Made by a program: the position numbers and the translations under genes
Notes under the pieces: model-generated
Database searches by the model: none
What the model was told of the DNA's origin: nothing
What the model saw: only the letters and a program-made list of their open reading frames with translations
Shown: positions 24,621 to 34,827 of the stretch, piece after piece
Layout: every line of letters starts with the position of its first letter
Position numbering within the stretch: the first letter of the stretch is position 1
Source: Naumovozyma dairenensis CBS 421
Lineage: Eukaryota > Ascomycota > Saccharomycetes > Saccharomycetales > Saccharomycetaceae
NCBI RefSeq assembly: GCF_000227115.2
Contig: NC_016485.2
Span: 1,340,025 to 1,404,024, forward strand
DNA length: 64,000 nucleotides
Direction of reading: 5' to 3'

Positions 24621-25610
24621 ATGACTACTGATTACAATAACAATAACATCCGCCATCTAATCTCTATCAAAGATTTGTCTGACGAAGAATTTAAAATACT
24701 AGTTGACAGAGCTCAACATTACAAACAGATCTTCAAATCAAATGACACCACAGAATTCCAAAAGAATCATTTGAAACTACTTGGCAGAACAATCGCTCTA
24801 ATCTTCACCAAGAGATCCACCAGAACAAGAATCTCCACTGAAGGTGCTGCTACTTTCTTTGGTGCTCAACCAATGTTTCTGGGTAAAGAAGATATTCAAT
24901 TAGGTGTCAATGAATCATTTTACGATACCACTAAAGTCGTATCATCCATGGTTTCATGTATTTTCGCTCGTGTTAATTCTCATGATGACATCAAGGCTCT
25001 TTGTAAAGATTCTTCTGTACCAATCATTAACTCCCTATGTGATACTTATCATCCATTACAAGCTATCTGTGATATGTTGACCATTAGAGAACATCTAGGC
25101 GACAAGAAGGACAAATTAAAAATCACTTGGATTGGTGACGCTAATAATGTCATTAACGATATGGCCTTGGCTGCTATGAAATTAGGTATGGACGTTTCCA
25201 TTGCTACTCCAAATGGTATCGAAATGGATCAATTTATAGTCGATGCTGCCTCTGAAGTATCCAAGAGAAACGGTACCAAGTTAGAATTGACTCATGATTC
25301 TAAAGCTGCCTCTAAGGGAGCTAATGTGTTGGTTACTGATACTTTCGTGTCAATGGGTGAAGAATACGCTAAAGAGGCTAAATTGAAACAATTCAGTGGG
25401 TTCCAAATCAATCAAGAATTGGCGGATTTGGCTGATGATGATTTTAGATTCATGCATTGTTTACCAAGACACCATGAAGAAGTTACTGATGATGTGTTCT
25501 ATGGTAAGCATTCTATTGTCTTTGATGAAGCTGAAAATAGATTGTATGCTGCTATGGCTGCCATTGACGTTTTCGTCATTAATAAGGGTAGTTTCAATGA
25601 CTTGAAATGA
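24621..25610 (+). CDS. ARG3: Ornithine carbamoyltransferase
   Basis: Converts ornithine and carbamoyl phosphate to citrulline, the sixth step of arginine synthesis; cytosolic in S. cerevisiae. The protein has 329 residues (S. cerevisiae 338). The carbamoyl-phosphate motif STRTR is at residues 66-70. HPLQ lies near residue 150, and the ornithine-loop HCLP at 279-282, all intact. There is no mitochondrial presequence; the N-terminus is Asn-rich and mostly acidic-polar. The ATG at 24621 is the first in frame after the AAT array. A Gcn4 site and TATA box precede it. Another arginine gene, ARG2, lies at the end of the window, as in S. cerevisiae. Confidence 0.97.
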   Translation: MTTDYNNNNIRHLISIKDLSDEEFKILVDRAQHYKQIFKSNDTTEFQKNHLKLLGRTIALIFTKRSTRTRISTEGAATFFGAQPMFLGKEDIQLGVNESFYDTTKVVSSMVSCIFARVNSHDDIKALCKDSSVPIINSLCDTYHPLQAICDMLTIREHLGDKKDKLKITWIGDANNVINDMALAAMKLGMDVSIATPNGIEMDQFIVDAASEVSKRNGTKLELTHDSKAASKGANVLVTDTFVSMGEEYAKEAKLKQFSGFQINQELADLADDDFRFMHCLPRHHEEVTDDVFYGKHSIVFDEAENRLYAAMAAIDVFVINKGSFNDLK

Positions 25611-25842
25611 TATCATACCCAATAAACAAAAATAGCATCTTTAATATCCCTACTCCACCTCAAACCAGCATGTGATAATGATAAAACTATTAATACACGT
25701 AAATAGATAGACTGTATATATATGATAAAAACCGATTCAACGTATTTATTTTACTATACCATTTTGATTCGTTTTATTTTCTATCTAATAATCTATAGAA
25801 AAAGGTCAAAATAATAATAATTATCCACGCTTTTCAAAAAAT
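25611..25842. other. Convergent ARG3-TRL1 3' region
   Basis: AT-rich 3' DNA shared by two convergent genes, with TATATATA-type efficiency elements near 25715. No other feature was seen. Confidence 0.5.
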
Positions 25843-28380
25843 CTATAAATGAATGACTACATTGGCTAGGAATGGCTTGAGATTATCCCCAAATTCTAAA
25901 ATTTGGATTGATGCATCACGGCCACCTTCTTCCTCGGCAACTTTCATACACAAAGTATTGGAATAAACTGCTTTGATTTCATCATCTAATCTACCGATAG
26001 TAATATGAGGTATCTCATTCGCACATTTCAATTTACTGACTGGTTTCCCCTGAGAATCAACGACACAATCTTGATCATTATCATCTTCATCGGAAATCAT
26101 TAGTTTAACAATAATAGTAACAATTTTTTCATCCCAACATAATCTATCGAACTTAATCGATACTTTATCATCACTTTTAATTGACTTCAATGTGGCCTTA
26201 TCAATCTCTTCATCATTGGCATATTTTTTCAATAATTTTGTGTAATGTTTTTTATAATTTTTCCATATTTCTTGATCTTTTGCACTTCCTCTCTTACTTT
26301 GAGCCACATGACATAAAGTTACATGGAAATCGTTTTGAAATTTATTTTCATTGAACAATTTATCAATAGATAGTTTAAATTCCCCCGATATTTCATTCGA
26401 ATGAAGTTCAACTACTTTTTTGATTTCTTCCTTCACTCTATTCATATCATCGACGTTTATATCTGCTGAAAAATATACTGGTAATAACCTTTCTTTCTTT
26501 TCCTTTAGATTATTATCAGGACGATTATTCACGTGCAATTCTTCTCTAACAGGAAGTTTGACGGAAAGACTCTTTTGGAAACTTTCTTCTATAATCTTAT
26601 CATCAGGAATGTATGGAATCAACACGGGAAATGTTTTATGTATTTCTTCTAGGATTAATTTACTATTCGCTAATGAAGAATCCTTCCCATTTATGTTCAA
26701 GTTAATCACAAGATCAAATAAATTGTCTGGTGATTTAGATTCATCAACTGGTTGAAATCTTTTCCAAAATCCACTCATTATACCAATTACTTTTGGTTTC
26801 CCCAACTTATCTATTTTTATCGTTTGATGATTATTACCACGATCGAGAACTCTATCAACCGTCAAGGTTTTAATTTCATCAAACGCATCATATGAAACAA
26901 ATGATAATCCAATAATTTTAATATTGGTATCATAAGACAAATAATCCTCTTTAAATTCTTCAACCCATTCAAATAATTGTTTACGTTCCCTTATTTGATG
27001 ATTATTTCTATCAACAAACACACATTTCATATCAGGATGGGATAACAATTCCAACGAATTCTTAATCAATTTAGCTTTATCTTTCCCCTTGATATCATCA
27101 TTTTGAATATGACCCCAGGAGTTAGGGAATAAATTTGTTAATGTATTGGCAACTGTAGTCTTACCACATCCAATAACAGATATGGGGAAAATCAAAAATT
27201 TCGTACGTTCATCTACTCTTTCATAATCAATAGAATTTTTCAATTCTAATTCTTTTAGTCTGGAATGATTCAAAATTTCCATACCTGTCATACCATACGA
27301 TTTTAAAAACAAATTCCTTAATTCAATTATATGGAACCCTTTCAAATATTCTTCACATAATTTAGAGTCTTTAGCAAGCAATGGGATGACAAAATCTAAA
27401 TATTTATTGGTAATAAATTTATGTTTCCTAAATTTAAAAATCCTTGATTTACTAGTGATATAATCTTTAGTCACTTCTCTCCATTGTCTATACATTAAAT
27501 ATGGTTCTTCGAATTTGAACTTGAAGAAAAACGTTTCTCCAGTAATACCTAATTTACTTCTAATGACAAACCCTTCCAATTCCTCACCATTGAAGGAGCC
27601 TCTAGTCGCACAATCCTCTAAGAATTTTCTTAATGAAGTTACGTCATTTTTGATGAAACATTCGATTTCCTTAAACCCATATTTCCTACTGAACTCAGAG
27701 ACTCTATCCATATCTAATGTCTTAAACGTTGGTTGATTCAAATTCAACCCATGTAAATATAGTCCCGCTTTATCATTCTTATACTCCAAGATATGTTCTT
27801 CAAATGAATCATCACAATATTCAGCAACAGCAGTAAGGTTTTCCCTATATAGGTGAGTAGCCAATTCTTTCGAACTAACCCCCCTCTCTTTCAACTGTCG
27901 TAAAAGAAACTTTTCTCCTGCTTCAGCATGATTTCTATCAGTATCATCTCTTGGACCAACACTATGTTTCGAGCAGACCACTAATGATCCATCTTCCAAA
28001 CCAGAAATGAAAATAATACATCCATTAGCCTTGATAGTAACTTCATAGGGACCCATTGTATTTTCTTCAATCCAATCCCATCTAGTAAAACTCATTTCAT
28101 TAATATTGAAAAATTTATCATAACCTCTCGCAACAATAACTGGATATGGCGAAGAGGAATCATCTTGTAAGATGAATAAACCTCTAGCTTTACATGGTAA
28201 AGTAATGTTATTCTTACCATAATCCCACTCGTTAAATTTCCAACTAACAATCTGACGTGGATCAGTTGAGGAGAGTTGACAAACTCTTTTGATTGCTCTT
28301 CCTCTTGTTTTGGACAATTCGGTGGATTTCTCTAATGCATCGACTAAAGCTGTAACATCACGAGTGTTTTCCAACTCCAT
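25843..28380 (-). CDS. TRL1: tRNA ligase Trl1
   Basis: Trifunctional fungal RNA ligase that joins tRNA exons after intron excision, and HAC1 mRNA exons in the unfolded protein response. Length is 845 residues (S. cerevisiae 827). Domains in order: an N-terminal adenylyltransferase/ligase with nucleotidyl lysine motif KANG (K117); a central GTP-dependent polynucleotide kinase with P-loop GCGKTT (residues 404-409); and a C-terminal cyclic phosphodiesterase with two HxT motifs, HVT (in NDFHVTLCH) and HIT (in IPHITIGRL). All key residues are present. The start is the ATG whose complement is 28378-28380. It diverges from EXO70. Its substrates include the intron-containing tRNA-Leu in this window. 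Confidence 0.97.
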   Translation of the reverse strand: MELENTRDVTALVDALEKSTELSKTRGRAIKRVCQLSSTDPRQIVSWKFNEWDYGKNNITLPCKARGLFILQDDSSSPYPVIVARGYDKFFNINEMSFTRWDWIEENTMGPYEVTIKANGCIIFISGLEDGSLVVCSKHSVGPRDDTDRNHAEAGEKFLLRQLKERGVSSKELATHLYRENLTAVAEYCDDSFEEHILEYKNDKAGLYLHGLNLNQPTFKTLDMDRVSEFSRKYGFKEIECFIKNDVTSLRKFLEDCATRGSFNGEELEGFVIRSKLGITGETFFFKFKFEEPYLMYRQWREVTKDYITSKSRIFKFRKHKFITNKYLDFVIPLLAKDSKLCEEYLKGFHIIELRNLFLKSYGMTGMEILNHSRLKELELKNSIDYERVDERTKFLIFPISVIGCGKTTVANTLTNLFPNSWGHIQNDDIKGKDKAKLIKNSLELLSHPDMKCVFVDRNNHQIRERKQLFEWVEEFKEDYLSYDTNIKIIGLSFVSYDAFDEIKTLTVDRVLDRGNNHQTIKIDKLGKPKVIGIMSGFWKRFQPVDESKSPDNLFDLVINLNINGKDSSLANSKLILEEIHKTFPVLIPYIPDDKIIEESFQKSLSVKLPVREELHVNNRPDNNLKEKKERLLPVYFSADINVDDMNRVKEEIKKVVELHSNEISGEFKLSIDKLFNENKFQNDFHVTLCHVAQSKRGSAKDQEIWKNYKKHYTKLLKKYANDEEIDKATLKSIKSDDKVSIKFDRLCWDEKIVTIIVKLMISDEDDNDQDCVVDSQGKPVSKLKCANEIPHITIGRLDDEIKAVYSNTLCMKVAEEEGGRDASIQILEFGDNLKPFLANVVIHL

Positions 28381-28688
28381 TTCTTGGCAATATGAGAATG
28401 AACAGGTGAATAACGACCGTAGTAATAATAAAAATAATCCTTAATACTATCTAATGGATCCTTTTCGTTAGCTCTTTTGACCATCTTCGTTAATATCTTT
28501 GTTTGTTTTTAAAGATTTTTCCAACTTTCTCGATGTTTTGAAAAATTCACTTCTGTCACTTCTACTACAAAGGAATTGGATATGTAAATGATAAAGGGGA
28601 AAGAACTAATCATTACAATTCCAAAGAGAAGTGACAAAAGAGAGCAACTAAAATAGGTGTATCACACTATCACTCACAATTACAAATC
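28381..28688. other. Divergent TRL1-EXO70 promoter region
   Basis: 308 bases shared by two divergent genes. AT-rich; no clear regulatory site, repeat or RNA gene was seen. Confidence 0.5.
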
Positions 28689-30554
28689 ATGGAAATGGAT
28701 ATTGATGAGGCAGACGTCTTAGTTCTTTCTCAGGGACTGGAGAAATCTAGCAGATTAACGTTCGAAATAAATAAATCCTTGAAGAAAATAGCCACGACTT
28801 CAAACCAATCAAGTCAACTATTTACACCTATACTATCAAGAAATAACATGTTGATTACATTACAAAGAAATATTGAAAGTGTATTAAACTCCGTGGCATC
28901 AGTGAAGGATTTAGCTAATGAAGCTTCCAAATATGAGATCATATTACTTAAGGGGATTCAAGAAATTGGCTTAAAACAATACATTCAAGTGATTCATAAA
29001 TTAGATGATATGTTGGAAGATATTAGGACAAGTGGTAATGAAACAAACTCTGAATTCCATGGTATTTTGACACATTTATCTGAACTGATTACGTTAAGTG
29101 AGACTGAATTAAGATCGTATTTCGTTTCTATCTTAAATTCTATTAGTCCATTTGATCCCCAAATTTGTATAAATAAAAAACAACCGTTCCCTTATTACGA
29201 AGACGAACAATTGAATGAAATGGCATCCATTTTAGATTATTTCCACAATAATTCTGATGATTCGAATATTCAAGATGTATTCATCGCAGCAAGAAGTGAT
29301 TTGATTTCAAAATCAATGGCGTTCTTGGAACCATTCGCCAAGTATGCTATCAACTCGTCAAATAAGAATGCTCACTATGAGAAAAATAGTAGTGGTATGA
29401 TTAGTTACACAGAAGCATTGTTAGGATTCATTGCTAATGAAAAATCATTGGTGAATGATTTATATTCACAATATACGAAATACAAACCCATAGTTATCAA
29501 CAGTATTATTACTCCGTTGATTAATTCGTACTGTAAAATCTTTAACAGTAATATGAAATCAATACGGAATGATTTAGATAATATGGGACTTTTCAGTTTT
29601 GAATTGGTAGAAAATATTCATAACGTTATTAAATCATTGAAAATGAATCATGATTTATACGAAAATGAAACTTTAATGGACTGTGCTAATCAAGTTCATA
29701 AAGTGACACAGTCATTATTTAAAGATGCCATTGATAGAATTGCTACTAAAGTGAATCAATTGAATTCTATTCCATCAGATAATGGAGTCACTGAACCAAC
29801 TGTAGACACTATGTCAAGACTAAGGAAATTTAGTGAATATAAAAATGGTTGTCTTGGAGCTATGGAAAATATGTCAAGAGAGAATTGGTTACCAATGAAT
29901 TATAAAGAAAAGGAATATACATTTAATGGGAATTTGAATTCTAATGATCAATTGGCTTTAATGTCCTGCTTTGTTAGTGATTGTATTGATACTTTGGTGA
30001 TTTGTCTTGAGAGGAAAATTCAAAAAATATTAATGCCAAATCAAGAACCTGACGTGGCTAATCCGAATAGTCCAAGAAATAAACAAAAACAAAGAGTTGG
30101 ATTTTGTATATTAATGAATATGTCTCTGGTGGAACAAATTATTGAAAAATCCGAATTAAATTCAATGTTAGGAAAGGAAGGGCATATAAGAATGGAAAAG
30201 CTAAAAAAAAGATATATAAGTTATTTAGTATCAGATTGGAGAGATTTGACAGCTAATTTGATGGATTCTGTTTTCATTGATAGTACAGGTAAAAAATCAA
30301 AGGATAAAGAGCAAATTAAAGAGAAATTTAAAAAATTTAATGAAGGATTTGAAGAATTGGTTTCTAAATCTAAACAATATAGATTATCTGATCCTGCTTT
30401 AAAGAAAGTATTAAAATCTGAAATAATATCATTGGTTATGCCAATGTATGAAAGATTTTATAATAGATATAAGGATTCATTTAAAAATCCAAGGAAACAT
30501 ATCAAATACACACCTGATGAATTAATGAACGTATTGACTCAACTAGTACGGTAA
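28689..30554 (+). CDS. EXO70: Exocyst subunit Exo70
   Basis: Component of the octameric exocyst that tethers secretory vesicles at the plasma membrane and binds Rho3 and PI(4,5)P2. The protein has 621 residues (S. cerevisiae 623), mostly helical and hydrophilic without long low-complexity tracts. The N-terminal 90 residues are predicted coiled coil from their heptad pattern. The basic C-terminus (KNPRKHIKYTPDELMNVLTQLVR in part) resembles the phospholipid-binding end of the family. The start ATG at 28689 gives the expected length. Assignment rests on length, C-terminal signature and synteny. Confidence 0.95.
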   Translation: MEMDIDEADVLVLSQGLEKSSRLTFEINKSLKKIATTSNQSSQLFTPILSRNNMLITLQRNIESVLNSVASVKDLANEASKYEIILLKGIQEIGLKQYIQVIHKLDDMLEDIRTSGNETNSEFHGILTHLSELITLSETELRSYFVSILNSISPFDPQICINKKQPFPYYEDEQLNEMASILDYFHNNSDDSNIQDVFIAARSDLISKSMAFLEPFAKYAINSSNKNAHYEKNSSGMISYTEALLGFIANEKSLVNDLYSQYTKYKPIVINSIITPLINSYCKIFNSNMKSIRNDLDNMGLFSFELVENIHNVIKSLKMNHDLYENETLMDCANQVHKVTQSLFKDAIDRIATKVNQLNSIPSDNGVTEPTVDTMSRLRKFSEYKNGCLGAMENMSRENWLPMNYKEKEYTFNGNLNSNDQLALMSCFVSDCIDTLVICLERKIQKILMPNQEPDVANPNSPRNKQKQRVGFCILMNMSLVEQIIEKSELNSMLGKEGHIRMEKLKKRYISYLVSDWRDLTANLMDSVFIDSTGKKSKDKEQIKEKFKKFNEGFEELVSKSKQYRLSDPALKKVLKSEIISLVMPMYERFYNRYKDSFKNPRKHIKYTPDELMNVLTQLVR

Positions 30555-30829
30555 TAGGAAAAGAGCCCAAAAAATAAGATTGGTTTATATATATCTTATG
30601 TAACAGTACTTTAAATTGAGACGATGTTGTCTTCGGGGAAAGTATATTTATTCATTTACGTTTATAAATTATGAGATTCATAAATTAAGAAAGAAAAGAG
30701 AAAATTAAAATAATAAGAAAGAAAAAAGGACTTTTCAGTTTTTGAATATATATTGGACTGTTTGTGAATGTATGATTATAATTAATATTATTATTGCTGC
30801 TAACTGTGTTGTTTTTCTATCGATGTCTA
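30555..30829. other. Convergent EXO70-ALY2 3' region
   Basis: AT-rich 3' DNA of two convergent genes with A-rich purine runs near 30690-30730. Nothing else was seen. Confidence 0.45.
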
Positions 30830-33800
30830 TCATTGTAAAATACCATCATCGTAGCTCCTTCTTAAGGTCTCTCCATCAATATTATTTATAATATTTTTAG
30901 ATTCAAATTCATTAGAAGGTCGGTTAATAGAACCAGATTGTTGACTTGATGACCCATTGTCCTCGTGCAAGACATCAATATCTTCTTCTTCATCATCATC
31001 GTCGTCCTCGTCATCACGACCATCGTCATTGTGCTCTTTCGAATCATTTTCTCTCTTATGAGGAGGAAATTCAGGTTTCGGCGTAGTTTCTCGATCATCA
31101 GAATGTGAATCTTTGAAATTATCGAATTGGAAGTTATTTCTTAACATAGGAGACAATCCATTATTGTCATTTTCATCATTCAACTGCAAAGGGTGCCACA
31201 CATTTGGGTTTCTATCATATAAAGCTGTCATGTCAACGGATGAATCCAAAGGTAATGAAGTATCGCAGATATCTGACATAGAAGTTCTTGATTGATTCAT
31301 GGTAGCATCGAACACGTTCAATGAATTGTAATTAGTATTGTCGTAATTGCTTCCCACGGAGACGTTTGAATTACTCATTAATGACTCTTGAGTTGATCCC
31401 AATAATGGCTGGGTATCTGTTTGACCGAGAGGTTGAATTATACTTGATCTATCGAAGGAAGATCTTGTTGAGGAAGATTGACCTATATCTGAAGAATTGC
31501 CACCAACTTGTAAATAATTTTGTTCATGATCATCTTCTTTATCCTCATCGAGTATTTGGTTCAAATCACTGAACCCTCTATTATCATTTCTTAACGTAGA
31601 TGGTAATATATCTTGAATACTGTTTCTTCGTAATGGGTATTGTTGTTGTTGATTTGTTTGTGCTGCAGTGTTTCTAAGGATACCCGAAGGTAAATTTGTA
31701 CCATGGAAATTAAAATTGGAAGCAATATCCCAGTCTTCATTCTTTGTATTAGAGGATATAGATTCCGTTGGATTTATTGCTGATGATGATGTCAATTGTT
31801 CCTTTATGGACTTACGAGTCTGTAATTTGGAGGAATGGTGTGGATGATACTTATGATTATGAGGAAGACTCACGATTGACTCTTGAGATCTATTCAATGT
31901 TATGCGGGGAAGAATTGAAGAGCCGACACTTGGCTCAATAGATTTGATTCCATCTTTTTTTAGAACATCAACATAAGATGGAGGATTTCTTGGTAATAAA
32001 TCCGTTTTTGAAGATTCCGATGAAGAATGTAATGTTGTAGTTTTAACATGAATGTTAGGTTCGTTGGTGCTATCAGAACTGAAATCAAAAGATGGCGGAG
32101 GATCATTAGTGTCATTCGTGCAACCATCAATTCTATCAAAATTATCATCAGCATCGATGTCACTTAACGCTAATGATAATGGCCTTAAATTTGGAGATAC
32201 AATTGGGGATAAAGGTATAGCTTGAGGAGAAGCCAATTCTCTTTGAATAGAATCAGGGTGATATATGTTTGATTTTAATTTAGGTGAATTGAAAATATCC
32301 ATTGAGATTTTATCATCATCATTATTAGATGTATCATTTAAAGACTGTTGTGATCTAGTTCTACTATAATTCGGTCTTTTTGCATTTATCGATTGATGTT
32401 GAGGATTGTTGTTCGGCACAGCTGTTTGATCTAATGGATGTACTCCAGGTGAAAGGACTGGCGATAAAAGAATTTCCTTCGGAAAGAAAACATTTGAATT
32501 ATGATAAATATTATCATTTGATGATTCATTCCCAAGTAAATTTGATGAAGGATCATCTAAGTTACCAGTATTTGAGAGAATATGAGACTCATAACTTGGT
32601 AAAAGAGTATTTGCATGAGAACATAATTTATGTAATACGTGGATTGGCGAATCAATACTAATTTCATAATGTTTCCTCTTGTCTTCGACCATTTTAGATA
32701 ATCTAAGACAAATTTTAATCCAATGATTTGATTTGATTTTCTCGTAAGTGGAATCAGGATGTAATTGTTGATGATTACCGAACTTTGTTGGCACATAAAC
32801 TTGGAATTCAAAGTCTTTATTAATTAAATCTCCACTGACTGGATCTTCTAAAAGATTACCCATATATTTTGCCTTTGATTTCGATTTATGATTTGGATCT
32901 TCCGGTGGAGCAGTTGGTAATCGTGGACCTCTATGTTCTGCTAGAAGGAATTTCTTCGTGGGTTCCATTCTATGAATTTTCTTACCATTACAATAATATT
33001 CCATTGTTTCTGTCACATAAATTCTAACTCTATGTAAAGTAACTTTATCTAAGGGAGAGAATTTGAAAGTTATTGGCAAGAAGGCATCTAGTATGATATC
33101 TTTTGATGCAATGACAATGTCATAAAATAATTGATTTTCCCAATCTCTTGAGATAGTTATTGGTTCACTTTCCTCCACAGAAGTATCTGATTGAGTTCTT
33201 ATTATTTGAATGGGTAATCTTGCAGTGATATTTGATTTGAAAGCACCATATCTTTCTACACTGACGTACAAGAAATATTCCACAAAGCCGAAATCTGCCT
33301 TTATTGTTTCTGGGTATGATTGAGAAATTAATTGTTCGAAGGCATATATGTAATCACCGGTTTGAAAAATGAAATGGTGATGATAATTGGCGTCATTAAG
33401 GGTATTATTGCTGTCTGATGTGTTATTGTTGGTATTTGCTGAAGAATCTGTCAAAGATGCCGAGGAGAATGTTGAATTAAATAGGTCTGATATTAAGGAA
33501 GAATGTGAATGAGTGGGTCTCTCGTTGGTATTATGAATATTATTATGATTATGATTATTATTATGACTACGAGTGGTATTAGTTGATGAATTTATATTTT
33601 CAGATGGTATTGTAGCAGCTCTTCTAAATAATGCCATTGGTGATAAGCTTCTCGATACTGATGATGAGCGAGAAGCATTAGAGGTAGCTCTGTTTCTTGA
33701 ATTTCTTAAGGATGGTGAAACAGTGCCATTTGGGGAGACAAGATTATTATTATTATTGTTGTTATTATTATTATGTGTAGTTGAAGCTGTTAGATTCGAG

Positions 33801-34342
33801 GATGAATTATTGTTTGAATGATTTAACAATACACTACTTGATCTTTTACTTGAATTGGGTAATTTCCGATAAACGGAAGCACCACTTTTCTTCAATAGCA
33901 TGTTTTCCACTTTATTATTACCTGATTGAGACAGTTTATCATTTGTACTTGTAACGGGATTTCCCGATGTGGCTGTAACGTTATGATCAGTTTGATAAAA
34001 GGGCCAAGTATGATTGATAATGTCATTAATTTCAACAAAATCTTGTCTTTTCGGTGGAATCCCCTCAGGCCATTCTGTTCTCGAATAACCCTTAAAGGAT
34101 AACGATATATTTTTTATTCTCGTTGGTTTAAGGACCCTTACAATAAGAGAGCCTCTTAATATACTTGGTTGCTTTTCTGAAATATGACGAGACTCAAATC
34201 CTTGTAAGAACACTTTTGGTTCAGCCAATTTGATAAATAATTGTATGGAAGATGTTTCAGCCAATGGAATACAGTCACCAGTAATCTCCACTGATGTTTC
34301 GGCAGGAAACACTGGGGATAGTACTGAATGTAGTTGAGTCAT
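30830..34342 (-). CDS. ALY2: Alpha-arrestin Aly2-type trafficking adaptor
   Basis: Arrestin-related adaptor that recruits the Rsp5 ubiquitin ligase to nutrient permeases and controls their endocytosis and recycling. The protein has 1170 residues (S. cerevisiae Aly2 1046). The arrestin fold is split: an N-terminal part (about 20-120, with RGSLIVRVLKPTRIKNISLS) and a C-terminal part (about 330-590), separated by an Asn/Ser-rich insertion. A PPSY motif at 787-790 matches the PPxY that binds Rsp5 WW domains. The long tail is Ser/Asn-rich and ends with an acidic Asp/Glu block. ALY1 and ALY2 are whole-genome-duplication paralogues; the chromosomal position (between EXO70 and ARP4) supports ALY2. 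Confidence 0.92.
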   Translation of the reverse strand: MTQLHSVLSPVFPAETSVEITGDCIPLAETSSIQLFIKLAEPKVFLQGFESRHISEKQPSILRGSLIVRVLKPTRIKNISLSFKGYSRTEWPEGIPPKRQDFVEINDIINHTWPFYQTDHNVTATSGNPVTSTNDKLSQSGNNKVENMLLKKSGASVYRKLPNSSKRSSSVLLNHSNNNSSSNLTASTTHNNNNNNNNNNLVSPNGTVSPSLRNSRNRATSNASRSSSVSRSLSPMALFRRAATIPSENINSSTNTTRSHNNNHNHNNIHNTNERPTHSHSSLISDLFNSTFSSASLTDSSANTNNNTSDSNNTLNDANYHHHFIFQTGDYIYAFEQLISQSYPETIKADFGFVEYFLYVSVERYGAFKSNITARLPIQIIRTQSDTSVEESEPITISRDWENQLFYDIVIASKDIILDAFLPITFKFSPLDKVTLHRVRIYVTETMEYYCNGKKIHRMEPTKKFLLAEHRGPRLPTAPPEDPNHKSKSKAKYMGNLLEDPVSGDLINKDFEFQVYVPTKFGNHQQLHPDSTYEKIKSNHWIKICLRLSKMVEDKRKHYEISIDSPIHVLHKLCSHANTLLPSYESHILSNTGNLDDPSSNLLGNESSNDNIYHNSNVFFPKEILLSPVLSPGVHPLDQTAVPNNNPQHQSINAKRPNYSRTRSQQSLNDTSNNDDDKISMDIFNSPKLKSNIYHPDSIQRELASPQAIPLSPIVSPNLRPLSLALSDIDADDNFDRIDGCTNDTNDPPPSFDFSSDSTNEPNIHVKTTTLHSSSESSKTDLLPRNPPSYVDVLKKDGIKSIEPSVGSSILPRITLNRSQESIVSLPHNHKYHPHHSSKLQTRKSIKEQLTSSSAINPTESISSNTKNEDWDIASNFNFHGTNLPSGILRNTAAQTNQQQQYPLRRNSIQDILPSTLRNDNRGFSDLNQILDEDKEDDHEQNYLQVGGNSSDIGQSSSTRSSFDRSSIIQPLGQTDTQPLLGSTQESLMSNSNVSVGSNYDNTNYNSLNVFDATMNQSRTSMSDICDTSLPLDSSVDMTALYDRNPNVWHPLQLNDENDNNGLSPMLRNNFQFDNFKDSHSDDRETTPKPEFPPHKRENDSKEHNDDGRDDEDDDDDEEEDIDVLHEDNGSSSQQSGSINRPSNEFESKNIINNIDGETLRRSYDDGILQ

Positions 34343-34827
34343 GGTCGGATGATTAAAGGATTATTTCTCTCTTCTTAGTCCAGCGGTATTAATAAACCAA
34401 ACAGCAGAATATATATATCTATATATATAATAGTAACAAAACTGTAAACCTTTCCTTTTGATAGCAATGACAACCAGGCAACAATAGATATTAGAATGAT
34501 AGGACCTTTTAATTCTGTATGAATTGGATGTTTCCCTGTACTAGAATACAGACCCTATAGGTAATAGAACACCTTATCTATTTTACTTTCGAGTCTTACG
34601 TACTTGATAAGAAATACAATAGGAAAAATTTTCTAAACAGTTTTGCCGCGTTGTCTATTTAAGAAGAGAGAGAGAAAGAGGAAAAGCAAGCCGCGTTAAA
34701 TTTAATTAGCTTCATTAGTTGAGTGAAGTATATGAGAGTATAATGGGCCGGTTATATACTGCATGTTCTATTATAGTATATCTGTCCCTCATTAATATAT
34801 GTCTGTACATGCTCACACGTTTATACG
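34343..34827. other. ALY2 promoter / ARP4 3' region
   Basis: 485 bases without a gene. It contains TATATATCTATATATA near 34411-34429, a GA-rich tract near 34663-34686, and several TATA-like elements. In S. cerevisiae TAX4 and IML2 lie here; no remnant of either is visible. Confidence 0.6.
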
